A DNA stretch of 64,000 bases from Sphaerolaimus hirsutus (GCA_964036195.1 OZ038456.1:18848001-18912000), one strand, 5' to 3'; shown: positions 32,197 to 44,902, counted from the stretch's first letter. The notes: a model not told the origin generated them from the sequence alone. A program made the numbers and translations.

Positions 32197-33835
32197 TTGA
32201 TGAGAGAGAAAGTGATGTTTGTTCTACTAAAACAGTGTATATTGTGTATTGTAAAAATATATTTATCATTTTTTATATTTTAATAATTTGACAACTTTGG
32301 CATCGAATTTTCACCATTTGCAGCTAAAAATCGAGCATGGACAACGGTGTATGTAAAAAAGTTTTAAAAACCTATGGTCTTTAAGATTTGTCTGCTCCAG
32401 ACTTACGGATAGAACCGTATCAATATTGTCGATAACTAGCATACCCACCTTTTTAATATCCTTTGATAGTTACACAAAAATCATTTTTTAAAGTTACCGA
32501 TAGGTAACACTTCAACGAGTTTCTGTCACATTTCATTAGCTGCAATGAAATGTTCTACAGTTTCCGCTTATATTGAAAATACCGTATATCCTCCCCCATT
32601 GAATACCCCCTCCCGTCTAATAAATATTAACTATAAAAATAAACTTTCCTCTCGAATTAGTTAATTAGTCTTGTACCCTTTTTGACTAATTCACTAATTT
32701 TCGAGTTAACCCCCCCCCCTTCAAAAATGTGCGGTAAAGTGCGGTATTTTTAATATTTTGTAATGTTTTCAAATGTAATTCTCCCGGAGATTTCTTCAGT
32801 GCTAGTTGTGTTAACTTATTTATATGTTTTATCAATGTTTTATGTTTTTATCAATAGCCATGAAATGTGCCAATCGGTGCCAATTTTTACCGTTTTATTT
32901 TTCAAACGATTTTAGTCACTAAAATCATATTCCTAAGTGTTTTTCCTATCAACTTGCTCGACTATGAACTGTGAAAAATATTTGTGTTACATGCCATAAA
33001 AATCCTTGGATATGATCTGTTTAACATTTAAATACACGCGAGAATGCAATCGCATTGATGCAGGAATCCCCTATGGATTAAAACATGGCAGTGAATGTGT
33101 GTCCTTGAAACTCGATGATAAATACTCTAAATTTTTTCCATTGTAAATTTATATATAAAGCGGATTATAAGTACCGTTTTGAAAGTTTCGATATTTTCTG
33201 TAAAACCGTTCCATTTATTTGACTCTACTAAACTCGAGTTACTTGTTGGTGTACAATTTTGCACAGTTTCATTGGAACACTGATGGGTAAAGTTCGAATT
33301 TCATTGGACGCATCCCACTCATTTCGATCCTTTTAAACGGAATGAAACCACCGTATTTGCTCGAATTACCCCGCTTGAATTGACCCCCTTGGAATACCCC
33401 CGTCTGAGCGGGCTGTGGGTAAAAATACCCCCCCCCCCTCGAAACACCCCCCTGGTCTGGAATAATGCAAATGTACATCATGTATGCAATGCATGATGTA
33501 TTAATTGCTTCCAATTGGCATCTGAATCGCGCCGCATAGACTAGTTTTTGTAGATTCATACGTAAATGTTCAGATTTATCCCGTTTTGCCACATATAATA
33601 CCAGTCTTTGGGTATGTAAAAGCCTATTCTTTACTATGATCCTTCACCAAAATTTCTGCCGAAATGATAACCCCCTTGAATTAACCCCCTCAAAAAATTT
33701 GCTGGCAGAATATTTAAACTCATGGTGGTATTTCGAGGAAATATGGTAAATATGTGGGATTCCTACCTGCAGCACACATTAAAAGTGGCGTGCTTATTCC
33801 CCGCTTTATTGGCCATTTTCATTCCAACAATTGTA

Positions 33836-34199
33836 TACCGTATTTCCCAGGGGGTTTGTTATTTCGCCAGCAAATTTTTAGGGGTGTCTATTCGAGGGGG
33901 TGGCTTATTCAAGGGTTTTTTTCGTCAGAAAATTACGTGCAGGATCGCAGTAAAAGAAACGCCCAAACATACCTACCCAAAACTGGTAATGAATGAGACC
34001 AGGCAGACATATTGGACATCCTGGAGGGATATATCTACACAAACGTGTGTATAAGATGTGCATGTATGTAGCTGCGATGCAATTTGTCAGCAATAAATAA
34101 ATACATCATGTATATTACACACATGATGCACCTTATTCGGGGTGGGGGTATTTCGAGGAGGGGTGTAATTCGAGGGGGATAATTCGAGGAAATACGGTA
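33836..34199. repeat. Foldback element with ACCGTATT ends (364 bp)
   Basis: TACCGTATTTCCC at the left is mirrored by GAGGAAATACGGTA at 34,186-34,199. This is the copy-2 counterpart of 4,752-5,100. Confidence 0.7.
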
Positions 34200-34984
34200 G
34201 AAATAATAGTCGCTCGAGTTTACGTCTTTCTTGTTGGTGAGGGGATGTCTAACTGCAAACAGTCACTACTAGTCTTGATTAATGCTATGCTTCATTTTAG
34301 TTTTTTTTATATTTTCGTTGTAGGTCTAGGTCTGATAATTTGTGTATTTTATGTAGAATATTGATCACATGAATGCCTTGTTGTTGGACTCTGGTATTAA
34401 ATTTTAAAGTAACGTAATAAATTATACAATAAAATGTTGGACGAAATTCGTTGAAAGCGTGGAAGCGCACACACTATTCAGTGAAATATATATTTATTTA
34501 TATCTATATTTTGACATGTCTGCAAATATTTACACAAATACTTCTGCAGGTAAACCTTACTTACAAACATGAACAAAGTAATTGCTTTTTAATCTTGTAC
34601 TAAATCGCATAATGAAATGTATGTAGGTAAATGTTCCGATTATCTGATTTATCTGAATCAGGCACATGCATTTTCCCCTCGAATTAAGCCCCCCCCCCGC
34701 AAAATTTTGGGCGAAAAAATAACCCCCTGGGGGTATTTTGAGGAAATACGGTATTCAAAAACTAGCGGGATTCTCTTCAGACCTTCGTTCCGGTTTCACA
34801 GTATTCTACACTTTTAAACATAGACTAATATTCACCGACGGACATTGATTATCAAGTCCCTCAAAAACAGATAGTGATACTATGCTGTAAGAATGCCGGT
34901 CAACCTTCCATCAGACATTAAATAAGCCACAAAACACACACAACCTATTAACATGCTGATTAGAATCCTTCCAAAATGTGCTGG

Positions 34985-35200
34985 AAAGTCTGTCACGGAG
35001 TTGGTAAAATACCGGTATTTTTGGAAAGCGTAAGCACAAGTGTAAATACATTTTCCAAATTTTGAGTTTTTTTACTTAAGTGTAATGTTTTTTTAAATAC
35101 CTAGGTAAGCGTAAAAAGTTTTTTTAAATACCTAGGTAAGCGTAAAAAGCGTAAGTGTAATTTTTTTAGAAATATCTCTGTTTATTGGTATAGAATAGGT
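34985..35200. repeat. TTTACG-theme fragment
   Basis: GGAGTTGGTAAAATACCGG is followed by AAATACCTAGGTAAGCGTAAAA repeated twice, and the stretch stops at AGAAATATCTCTG. It looks like a degraded relative of 21,372-22,214. Confidence 0.45.
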
Positions 35201-35245
35201 AGAAGAAAACCCAAAACTTTACTCAAATGCACAATGTGGTGAATC

Positions 35246-36549
35246 CAGGGGTCTCCACGATTTTGGCCCTCGCGGTGGCTGGATAGATAGCAAATCGCTC
35301 CTCCGGAAGGATAGATAGCTGAAAATTTTTCTGGGGGGGGGGGGCTCGCGGGGGCGAAATATATACCGTATTACCTCGAAATACCCCCACGGGGGTTTAT
35401 TTTTTCGTCAGCAAAATTTGAGGGGTGGTTAATTCGAGGGGTTTTTTTTTCGTCAGAAATTTTCATAATGATCGTAGTAAATAGTTGGCAATTGCGTACC
35501 CAAAACAGGTGTCCAAACGGGGTATATTTGGACATAAAATGTAGATAGCTACACAAACTAGTCTATGTGTAGCTGCAATGCAAATTAACAGTAACATACA
35601 TCATGTACATTGCGTACATGACGTATTTATTACGTACATGACGTACATCATTCCGAAGGGGGGGGGGGGTTATTATTTCCTCAGCCCATTTTGAGGGGGG
35701 ATAATTCGAGGTAATATGGTACGCTTTTTCAATGCATACAAGGCAGAAAAGGGGAAAAATCGCTAAGAACAGGTTAAAAGTAGCTAAAATAGGCTAAAAA
35801 TGGCTAAAATACCTATTTAGGTATATAAACATGTGTATAGACGAAAGCCGCGATTTTGAAGGTGAAACACTAAATAATTTACGTTTGAAAATTAGCTAAT
35901 TTGAGCAAAAATTGGGTCGAAATTTCTGAGAAATAGCTCCAGATAGGTAGATAGCTGGCCGATTTGGGGGATAGATAGCCAAAAAATTTGCCTCCGGGAT
36001 AGATAGATAGCTGGGGGATTTGGGGGGGGGGCAGGGGTCTCCTAGGGGGGGGGGGGCTGCCCCCCCCCAAATCGGCCAGCTTTATATCTATCCTGGAGGT
36101 CGCTTAGCTATCTATCTATCCCGAAGCAAAAATTTTGGCTACTACCCCCAAAGACCCCCCCCCCTGAAATCGCTCAGCATCTATCTATGTGGAGTGGTTT
36201 TTGAGAAATTTTGCTCCAATTTTCGCTCAAAATCACTAATTTTTTACTTTCGAGTTCACCTTCAAAGTCGTGCTTCCCGGCTATATACATGGTTATATAC
36301 CTATTTTTAGCCATTTGAAAGCTACTTTTGGCTACTTTTAATTGATTATTAGCGATTTTTTCCCCTTTCAGCCTTTGTAATCTTGAAAAAGCCTATATAT
36401 TGTGCCCCTGCCAGCCCACACCCAGAAAATTTTTCAGCTATCTATCCCTCCGGCAGAGCGATTTGCTATCTATCCAGCCCCCGTGAGGGCCAAAATCTTA
36501 GAGACCCCTGGGGGGCAGCCCCCCAGCCCCCCCCACTAGGAGACCCCTG
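35246..36549. mobile_element. GATAGATAGC-theme hAT-like element, TSD GGTGAATC
   Basis: The ends are CAGGGGTCTCCACGATTTTG and, at the right, CTAGGAGACCCCTG. GGTGAATC is repeated exactly at 35,238-35,245 and 36,550-36,557. The arms contain GGATAGATAGCAAATCGCTC and its complement GAGCGATTTGCTATCTATCC. A foldback ACCGTATT element (35,364-35,721) is nested inside. A second internal pair of GGGG/CCCC arms lies at 36,010-36,070. It has no coding sequence. Confidence 0.9.
35364..35721. repeat. Nested foldback with ACCGTATT ends
   Basis: TACCGTATTACCTCGAAATA is mirrored by ATTCGAGGTAATATGGTA. Short GTACATGACGTA repeats lie at 35,605-35,650. Confidence 0.75.
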
Positions 36550-36835
36550 GGTGAATCCGCAACATCATGTTCCTGCAGTCGGTATCCTATATTGCTCCCA
36601 CAATGTACTGATTCAAGTTATTACTGAACTAGTTCCCGATCAACTATTTAAAAAATCTGCCCAACCTATTTTCTTTTGCTTCGCCCCCCCCCCCCCCCCC
36701 GCCCCACCCCGAGAAACAAGTAAATAGCATGGCGATATACTCATTTTACATTTCATTTCGTGTCCTAATCAAATTGTGTGTAATTCAATTTCATTTGTGT
36801 GCTTTACGGTGACATTGCATGCTGTCTTATTACTG

Positions 36836-37604
36836 TGCGTCTGAGTACGAGTGTGTTCCGTTTTTCATCCCTTACGGTTTACATGCTCACGTTTTTCATC
36901 TAAAATGCTCCGTTTTACTTGCTGAAACGTACGGTTTTCAAGCCCCAGACATGTTTTTACATGTCAAATTTATGTGTCACTTTTCATGCCAGAGTATACC
37001 ACTTTACGTGCCAAAGTATTACGGTTTACAAGCCACAAGCACGCCACTAAATACCGTATTTCGTCTAATATACCCTTCTATTTTTTTAACAACTTCTTTA
37101 CCCACCCTTCTATTGAAGATTGCCCTTCTATTTTTTTCGTCATCTTTTCAGACATTTTCTTCAAATGTCACCAACATTGTACAGGGCATACTGACCAGTC
37201 TTTATTAAGCATCATTTGAAACAATTCATAGAATATTTTAAAAGAACAATAACAACCATATAAAATTTTTTACTACCTACCTACTATATTAAATGATGGA
37301 ACTGTCTGACATCAGCGCTTCCAGCAGTTTTACTATGTACCTTCTATTGGAGATACCCTTCTATTAGAAGAAATACAGTATGCCACATTTCATGTAAAAG
37401 AGTAAATTGGAGCAAAACACACAACTTTGGCTTGATAAGTGGCATACTTAAAGCAAGTAAAGTGTAATACTTTGGATGAAAACTGGCACAGTAGAGTAGC
37501 AAGTAAAGTGTCACACTTAGCTAGTAAAGTGACACAGAATGGCATGAAAACCGTGAGCATGTAAACCGTACGGGATGAAAAATGGAAATCGCTCCTGAGT
37601 ACTG
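36836..37604. mobile_element. Foldback with CATCCC(T/G)TACGGTTTACA arms, nested insertion
   Basis: TTTTTCATCCCTTACGGTTT near 36,860 is complementary to AAACCGTACGGGATGAAAAA near 37,565. Weaker pairing extends outward to CTGAGTAC on both sides. The centre holds a second element (37,052-37,380). Translation across the arms gives open frames, but they follow the repeat words and I do not accept them as genes. Confidence 0.65.
37052..37380. repeat. Foldback ACCGTATTTCGTCTAATA...TATTAGAAG (329 bp)
   Basis: TACCGTATTTCGTCTAATAT is mirrored by TATTAGAAGAAATACAGTA. Inside, CCCTTCTATT recurs. It shares the first nine bases with the C-rich ACCGTATT family but has a different inner motif. Confidence 0.7.
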
Positions 37605-37644
37605 GAGGATATTTTTACGTACTAAGATTTTGCGTCCATAAATG

Positions 37645-38165
37645 TACCGTATTTACTCGAAAAATCCCCCCCAATTTGAGTAATTCCCCATGTTACACGA
37701 TTGAGCAAAAAATGATTGCCCCGCTCGAATAACCAGCTCCCTCAATGATGGAAGAAAGATAAAGCACATATCTTTAAAAAACAATCGATGAAGTGAGTGT
37801 GAGATCAAGCAAATAGCTGGGTCTGTCTGGTTTGATTCATCAAATGCAAATGCAGCACATCTTGTGTGCATGTATTTAGTGTGTATGTGTATATAAGATT
37901 TGGATACAAAAACAGCAGATTTGGATACAAAAAACAGCAGATTTGGATACAAAAAACAACAACAAAAGATTTGGATAGACAATTGATCCTTTACTTTACA
38001 TTTGACACTTTGCATGTGAATTGACACTTTACTTTCCATTTAATCTTACATTTGACACTTTACTTTCAATACATTTGGCTCTTTGTATGACAATTGACAG
38101 TTTACTTTGCATTTGACGTTACAATTGACACTTAACTTTACACTTTACAGGGCTTGGGACTGCCC
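37645..38165. repeat. Mixed repeat remnants
   Basis: ACCGTATTTACTCGAAAAAT with C-runs (37,647-37,745) is half of a foldback. GATTTGGATACAAAAAACAG is repeated at 37,895-37,980. TTGACACTTTACTTT fields end with TTTACAGGGCTTGGGACTGC at about 38,165. No gene was seen. Confidence 0.55.
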
Positions 38166-38572
38166 GCAGAGGAATTATTTGAGTAAATATGGTGTCTATG
38201 TAGCCATGTCTTAAGTGTAACTATATCTGTTTGTTGTTTTTTCCTCTCAAAATACAGCTGTACTGTTTCATATATGTTGATCATGAGATATCTAAATGCA
38301 AGAGATATTTTTACAAATATTTCATGTATTTATAATTGGAAAATCTTGACAATGGCTATAATACCTACACAACAAATGCAATGTGAAATGCAATTCATTT
38401 AGTGCAAAAGTGTGATTCGGCTGGATGGATTTAAAGTGGCTTCATAAGTAAATTTTTGCTGAAGTGTTTTATTTGATTTTAGGCTGTTCAGCTTGTAGGC
38501 TTTTAGGCTCAGCTCATTTCTTATGATATTATTGTGCGACGAAATTGTTTTTTGAAATTTGCGATGCACCGC

Positions 38573-38830
38573 TACCGTATTTCCTCGTAATCCCCCCTCG
38601 AAATACCCCCCTCAAAATGGGCACTATGAATTTGTGGTCCGGGAAATGCATAACAGACGTTCAAACCACTTACTGTGTTACGTTAGAACATCGTTTATAC
38701 CATCTACATCCTTATAAAAGGCTGTAAAAACTTATAAATGGTGGTTATTGTTGCATTTTTCACGTTTTTCTCTCAAAATCTTCACTCTGAAAAAATAAAC
38801 CCCCGGGGGGTAATTCGAGGAAATACGGTA
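38573..38830. repeat. Foldback with ACCGTATT ends (258 bp)
   Basis: TACCGTATTTCCTCGTAATC is mirrored by AATTCGAGGAAATACGGTA. The same internal sequence occurs, in inverted orientation, at 57,362-57,612 and 59,027-59,286, so this is one family of about 255 bp. Confidence 0.82.
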
Positions 38831-39251
38831 TTTGTTTGCACGTCTCGCTGACACACACATTGCTTGCATGCGTGGCGCCATTGGCGCTTGGCGCCTTTTA
38901 CGTGAGTGGCGCCATGGTGCCCTTCTTCCCCGGTGCCTAGTGCACTTTTCTCTGTCGCTTTTTCATCACTAATGTTATTATACGTGTACGTGATATTCAT
39001 AGTATTTAGGTATTTACGTCGTTTTCTCCTTGGCAATATTTAGGTACTGAGAAGAAGGAAATGCAAATCAAGAATTTTTTTGCTGACTGGTTTTATTGCA
39101 ACTCCAATTGTTTGTAAGTTGTGCCTAAATCAATGGTATAGGTAAAGTTTATTTTAAGGTGTGCGCGTCTGTTGTGTGTGAATTTAAATTTCATTTTTGT
39201 TTCCAGATATCGACCTATGTCACCGGAAAAGTTTTGTACGGATATTAGGTG

Positions 39252-39587
39252 TACCGTACATACTCGAAAAAGACCCCATTGAATAACTCCCTCCCTTAAA
39301 TAACTCCCCCCTTCAGTAGGTGACAAAAATGTTATTTGACTTTAAAAATTAATGAAGAAGTCTGACAAACCAAATAAAGCTAGTCTTGCGCTGCAAATGT
39401 AGTGCAGTGTGTGAGTGGGACGAAAAATACATAAGAATATTAGCCTACGGCAGCGACAACATATACATAATGTAATTCTGAGGAAAAAATTCCCCCCTTG
39501 AATAACCCCTCCGCCTTGAAAAAGTCCCCCTCAAAAACTCTGACGAAAAATCATCTTCCCGGGGGTCTTATTCGAGCATATACGCTA
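39252..39587. repeat. Foldback ACCGTACATACTCG...GAGCATATACG
   Basis: TACCGTACATACTCGAAAAA is mirrored by TTATTCGAGCATATACG. C-rich blocks lie near both ends. It is a variant of the ACCGTATT group. Confidence 0.6.
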
Positions 39588-39997
39588 TAACCAATATACC
39601 TGACCTCAACCCCCGTCACTGTTATCCAAGAAACACATGTATATGTTTGAGTACACATCGCGATTGAATCCAAATGACGCACTCGCTTCACCAGGTGTCA
39701 GGTGCTTATACTCGAGGGCACTTTACATGTGACAAGGAGCTACGGTTGCCCGGGAAACCGGTGGACACCTTATTGCCACGCTTTAGGTGCTCGTGTTGAA
39801 TACTCTGAGAAGAAATACCTAGAGTGAGGGATAAGTGAATACCTAGGTGTACCTACTGGTTGGGATGGGCGGAGTTTGTATTTTCCCGACATATTTTTCG
39901 GGCTGCCCGATTTGGTGTGTTATAATTTTTTTATTTATTGTGTATGCAAAATGGTATACCCGATTTTCTACGGTTCTGGTAACTTGTTTGGATGCAT

Positions 39998-40160
39998 GGT
40001 GAAGCGCCATGAAGTGTACATTTTCATGGCAGCACCATAGAAGTGTGAAATGCTTTCACACAGATTTTTGTGAAGCGTGTTGCACCACTAGCACACTTGA
40101 TGAAGCGTCGTGAAGTGCCAGTGTGAAGACACTTCACAACGCTTCACCACGCATATCCCC
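39998..40160. repeat. GTGAAGCG-theme element
   Basis: GGTGAAGCGCCATGAAGTG is mirrored by CACTTCACAACGCTTCACC. The interior repeats GTGAAGCGT and TTCACAC. The flanks GGATGCAT and ACGCATAT do not give a clean duplication. Confidence 0.5.
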
Positions 40161-40635
40161 CCATTTCTGGCTGTGAATCTTTTTTGCTGGGACCATGAAT
40201 TTGGCAGCGAAAAAATCCGGTTCGGGGCAATCATATTTCACTCCTAACCGACGCGCGTGCCGGCTGTCGGAGGTGCGTTTCTATACGCGAAATTGATGGA
40301 ATGGAATGCTATAAATAAATAGTTTGTCGTGTTTTATGGTAGGCTATTATAAAACCTATTTGGATCGAAGGAGTTAGGAATTTTTTGTTTTTGTCTTTTT
40401 ATTTTTTTCTGATTGAGGTGTGGAAGAAATGTTGTGTTTCTTCCGGTGGAAAATATGAAAAGAGTTCGCCGTTTGCCTTCTGCGACTTAATTTTAGCAGG
40501 TTTGTTACAGTCTTTTGTAGATAGAATTTCCCAATTCCAAATCGTTTGGATTGCTTAGTACTGTAATTTATTCTTTATTAATTTATTTCTTATTTTATTA
40601 GTCTTTTACACACCGTAAGTCTGTTAGTGATTTAT

Positions 40636-40749
40636 GAGTGATGGAAAAAGCGCCATGGCCCATGGGGCTTTTCATGTGTGTGGCGCCAAGCGCTTTATGG
40701 TTTGGCGCTAGCAACAGGCGCCAGCGCCGTGGCGCTTTTTCATCACTAG
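40636..40749. mobile_element. GGCGCC-theme hAT-like element (114 bp)
   Basis: AGTGATGGAAAAAGCGCC and GGCGCTTTTTCATCACTA are inverted ends. No duplication is readable. Confidence 0.65.
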
Positions 40750-40910
40750 TTCCTATCCCACGAATAGTTACCCCAAGAGAAATTCTTGTCTGCCAGCCGA
40801 AAGGGGGCGAAAAATTAGCCATAAATAGCCCCTCTGTATTTCCGAATGGCGCTATTGCACTCTGTATTGTGGTGCTTTTGTGTCAACGCAGAAAAAAGTG
40901 CAAAAATTGC

Positions 40911-41159
40911 AGCAGGAATCGAACACATCAACACATATTGCGCATCGGCGCCCTAAACGCTGATGCTGAGTGCGGTGGCGGCTGGGCTCCAGCCACGATT
41001 TACCGGAGGTTTTTCTGTGGTGTGCATACAAGTGTACACGGACAACGATTTCTAAAAGTATCCAATGGCAGGCACTTATGTGCCGCGTGTCTGTATTGGC
41101 ACAAGGCCAACTCGAAAAAAAATTGGCACGAAACACTGAACGGCATCACATTGACCTGA
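40911..41159 (+). CDS. Possible zinc-finger-like exon, unrecognised
   Basis: After an acceptor-like GCAGCAG at 40,905-40,911 a frame stays open to TGA at 41,157. It includes ECGGGWAPATIYRRFFCGVH and GRHLCAACLYWHKANSK. The LCxACLYW spacing recalls half of a GATA-type finger, and base composition is more GC-rich than the surroundings. No start codon, upstream exon or matching family can be named. The preceding 270 bases of the same frame run into a transposon, so they are not part of it. It could equally be a chance frame. Confidence 0.3.
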   Translation, partial: SRNRTHQHILRIGALNADAECGGGWAPATIYRRFFCGVHTSVHGQRFLKVSNGRHLCAACLYWHKANSKKNWHETLNGITLT

Positions 41160-41322
41160 ATAATTAATGAGCTACAATATGCAAATGCCTGCGTACCTAA
41201 GTTCATACACGTGTATGCTGCAAGTACGATATTGACATGCGAGGCGAAAACGCGCGCAGTTTCAATATTGTATTTAGCAGTTACTCATGTGAGTGATGAT
41301 AGCGCAGCGTCGGCGTGTATTC

Positions 41323-41792
41323 CGTAGTTGTTAAAGCTTATTTACATTTACTCGAAAAATACGTATACTCGAGTACTGCGTAAATACGGTTACATTTCTG
41401 CCCGAAAAATACTGTTACTCACTTACTCGCGGACTGGCGTACTTTTTGAAAGTACGCGAGTACAGAAAACGTAATTTAGAATTTTTGAGGGTGCATAAAA
41501 AGCAGCAACCACTCAAACGAAATGATAGTAGTTGCGTTAGGTAGAGAAAGCTACGATTCTCGATTTTATTTATACTCATTCTATGACTTCCTAGGTACAA
41601 AATCGAAAACAATGCTCACTTTTACGCTTTCCCTGAGTCAAAATACTGGTATTTACGTTTACTCACCTTTTATGCAGCGTAAAAGTAAAAAAATTTCTTT
41701 ATGTTTTCTGTACTCAGGGCAGGGGTGAGTAAAAATAAAATACCTCACGTTTACTTTCACTTTGAAAAAGTTCCAAAATTTTAACAACTCTG
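41323..41792. mobile_element. TTTACTCG-theme hAT-like element, TSD (G/A)TGTATTC
   Basis: The ends are CGTAGTTGTTAAAG and TTTTAACAACTCTG. The flanks GTGTATTC and ATGTATTC match at 7 of 8. The arms are TTTACTCGAAAAATAC and GTACGCGAGTACAGAAAACG words. Confidence 0.8.
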
Positions 41793-43250
41793 ATGTATTC
41801 AATGCATGCATACTAAATATATGCGTAAGTAGATGAGATGCAAGCAAAGTAAATACAGCGGCTCATCTGAGAAACGGTATAGGTAGTATGTGTATACTGT
41901 TTACCGTAAATGCCTTAATAGTTTCGCATGTAAAAATATAGTCGCCTAATTTATATACCTAAATATGCTTAATTTTGATGTACAATACTTATATGGCGAA
42001 AAATTCATTGTTAAGAGTTAATGGAATATGTCTGAATGGCAAAAAATCGTTTATTGTTCGCATGTGTGCTTTGATTGACATGCTGCCAGTGCCAGTGCCA
42101 ATATGACATATAAAAAAAACAGACGGTCACTGTTGTTGTGCCATGTCAACATCTGACCGAGTTACAATCTTCACTCTGATTTAGACTGATTTGCATTCCC
42201 CTGTTTGGATACACAATCGCAGAAAATGCAGTCCTGGTGCCAGTTCTGCAGATTGAGAAGTGAGAAGTAAAATGGCAAAAGTGATGTGTAATGGAAAGTA
42301 AATTGGCAAAGATGAAGTAAAAAATAAAGATAAAAAGTAATTTCTCTTCGCTTTTGTCATTTTACTCTCAATTCACTTCGCTTTTGCCATTTACCTTTCT
42401 CATTTGCCATTTTACTTCTCACTTCTCAATTTGAGGAACTGGCCCCTGATTATCTAAAGATGGAATGTCGCCACGGTGCTGGCGCCTGGCGGCTGGCGCC
42501 ATTCGAGGGTGCCGTGCCATGGCGCCATTTACGCCTGGCGCCCGTTTTTCTGGTACTTTAAAATCACTACACTGCAATATACCTACAAATTCTTCGCTAG
42601 TCACTAACTATTTAGCATGTGGATTAGCAGTTTTACAACTTTGAAACTATACATTTTACAGGGCATTTTACAGGGTCTTGGACTGGCACCTGCCTTAATA
42701 TTTTCGCCCCCAATCACCATAATGAGAAATTAATTCAACGCGTGCGTTACATTCACCTGTTTACGGTACCTGTTAAAGCTGCTAAGATTCACACAGTTTC
42801 CACAGTTCATTGCCGTTTCCATTTCTTACGATTTTCGCGCATTTTAGTATAGTTTTCAGATGTTTTGTCTTTCTTTCTTCGACGTGCTTCAAATTTGTGA
42901 CACTTTCCGTTTTGAAATTTTGCACCGCTAGTGGGAATGGTTTTCAAAGTCGATTTTTATGATTATCCTCAATGGTGAATAATTTGCAGTCCATATAGGT
43001 ATTAAAGGTTCAAGAATGTTCGAGATTATCCAGAAGGAAACTGTTATGAAAAATCAATCCAATATAGAAACACTCAGATCCGGGTGGCGTATGTGTAACA
43101 TGTAAAATACCTAGTTTTCAATTTGAAGCAAATCCTAAGAAACCCATTTTCTAAAGGTGATAAAAATTCACTTAGCTGAGCTCCATTAATGTGTCGCGGA
43201 GGAATAATTACAATTTCGTATTATAAATAGTAAACATTGATTACCATATT
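41793..43250. other. Mostly unassigned, with short repeats
   Basis: Two small elements are visible. A CTGGTGCCAGTTCTGC foldback lies at 42,234-42,447 with TGGCAAAAG/CTTTTGCCA arms. GGCGCC-theme sequence lies at 42,465-42,570, ending AAAATCACTA. The rest is AT-rich and I see no gene. Confidence 0.5.
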
Positions 43251-43335
43251 TACTCGAATAATTCCCCCGGGGATTTCGAGGAAACATGGTAAATATGTCG
43301 ATTCAATATCCACGATATAAACGGGCGAAAATGTG

Positions 43336-43635
43336 TACCGTATTACCTCGAAATACCCCCAGGGGGTTTATTATTTCGCCAGCAAATTTTCAGGGGGGCT
43401 TATTCTAGGGGGTCTATTATTTCGTTAGAAATACTACATACTAAAACCGCGTATAATTCGGTAATACGTGTGTTCTGCATCATACAGATCACAAGCCGTG
43501 GTATTTGACGTGTACATTCTCTTTACACTCAATATGGGAGGGGGGTATTTCGAGGGGGGGGGGTTATTATTTTCTCAGCAAAATTTTAGGGGGTATTTCG
43601 AGGGGGGGGGAGGGTTAATTCGAGCTAATACGGTA
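43336..43635. repeat. Foldback with ACCGTATT ends (300 bp)
   Basis: TACCGTATTACCTCGAAATA is mirrored by AATTCGAGCTAATACGGTA. G-rich tracts mirror the C-rich ones. A shorter copy of the motif lies at 43,243-43,292. Confidence 0.75.
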
Positions 43636-44284
43636 TATATGCGGTTTTGCTCATGTTTGTTACTTTGACAAAGTGGGTCTTAATCCTTAACGTTCCTTGT
43701 TCTTCTTTATAATATTTAATACCTAATCATGATTAATAATCATAATACGGATAATTACAGCAAATTTCTAAATGCATTCATATCATGATCATCATGATTG
43801 ATGTACAGATAAAAGCAATTTTTTAAGCCCGTGCCATGAGACCTCACTGTGCATGTGCACTCAAAAAATCTATGAATGTAGGTGGGAAGTACCCTGTTTA
43901 GTCCATGTACCCCAAAGCATGCACAAGCACACATTAGCTTGCTTTTTGACAGCAGACATGTTTGCCAAATTTGCTTCAAATTGGGAGACGTCACAGTGGA
44001 ATGAAATTTACTGCTTCAGGTAGCCAGAGCCAAAAGCGTTAAGATATCAAACATCAAATACAACCAACCTACTCTACATTTTCAACTTAAAATTTAACTA
44101 GTATCTTACATTGAACACACTTCCCCTACTGTTTGGGCACACTGTAACATTTGTCAAATTTGGCTTATCGTAGTATCATTTGTTCAATTGAAAAAAATAC
44201 ATGATCTGAAGTTGGAATGTCAAATTCTCAGTAATATTCTTCTAATTTTTTTTGCCAGGCATTGGCCATGCATTTTGAACATAA

Positions 44285-44420
44285 TTGTATAAGCGTATTT
44301 ACGTTTACTCAAAACAATGTGTACTCGAGTACCTGTACATATGTTTACGTTTTCTCAGAAAAAGACTACTCACCTTTACCGTACTTTTCGAAAAGTACGC
44401 GAGTACAGAAAACGTATTAT
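44285..44420. repeat. TTTACTCG-theme fragment
   Basis: GTATTTACGTTTACTCAAAA and AAAAGTACGCGAGTACAGAA are typical of the family at 41,323 and 54,668, but both ends are lost. Confidence 0.55.
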
Positions 44421-44900
44421 CAGGAAAGTATCTGCCCCAGCAGCCATGTCTGCGCTTGTCGCGGCTAAGTCGGCTAACATTGTGTGTTATTAGTGTTTAC
44501 TCTAAGGTTACTTACTGTCATTTAAGCTTGCCTTGATGGGCTTAGAGCTATCTTTCACTTTTGAGTTTGTATTCTAAGTATTTAAGCATCTATTTAGCTA
44601 ATATTGTGCTATATGTACATAAATAGTCTACGGACGTCACACCTCACAATGAAATCTACCATATCCCATCTGAATAATCGAACAAAGATTATAAGTTTAT
44701 TTAGTCCCGTCGCATTGTTCTACAATTTTTCACGATACCTTATTCATCAAAATATCGTATATTTCATTGTATGTACATCTTTCTGCCCGTCCAGTATATG
44801 ATATGACGCATTTGTGTACTCACCTTCCACCCAGGAAACATCTACTGAACCTTTTCAAACTCAATTTCGCGCGTCAACCGCGAAAAGTGACGTTTTCCTT
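44421..44900. other. No gene identified
   Basis: AT-rich, with no repeat family or domain that I recognise. Confidence 0.4.
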
Positions 44901-44902
44901 TA

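Larger units (their letters stand above)
30963..34961 (+). repeat. Segmental duplication, copy 2
   Basis: It matches 2,719-5,850 in the same order and orientation, with scattered substitutions and small indels. The main difference is the hAT-like element 31,381-32,196. Foldback ACCGTATT elements of copy 1 recur at about 33,350-33,748 and 33,836-34,199. No gene was seen. Confidence 0.9.

Noticed and set aside
43800..43990. Minus-strand stretch with FFECTCT and several Cys, considered as another EGF exon
   Set aside because: Cys spacing does not complete an EGF module, and no splice sites or neighbouring exons fit. At most it is a decayed copy.
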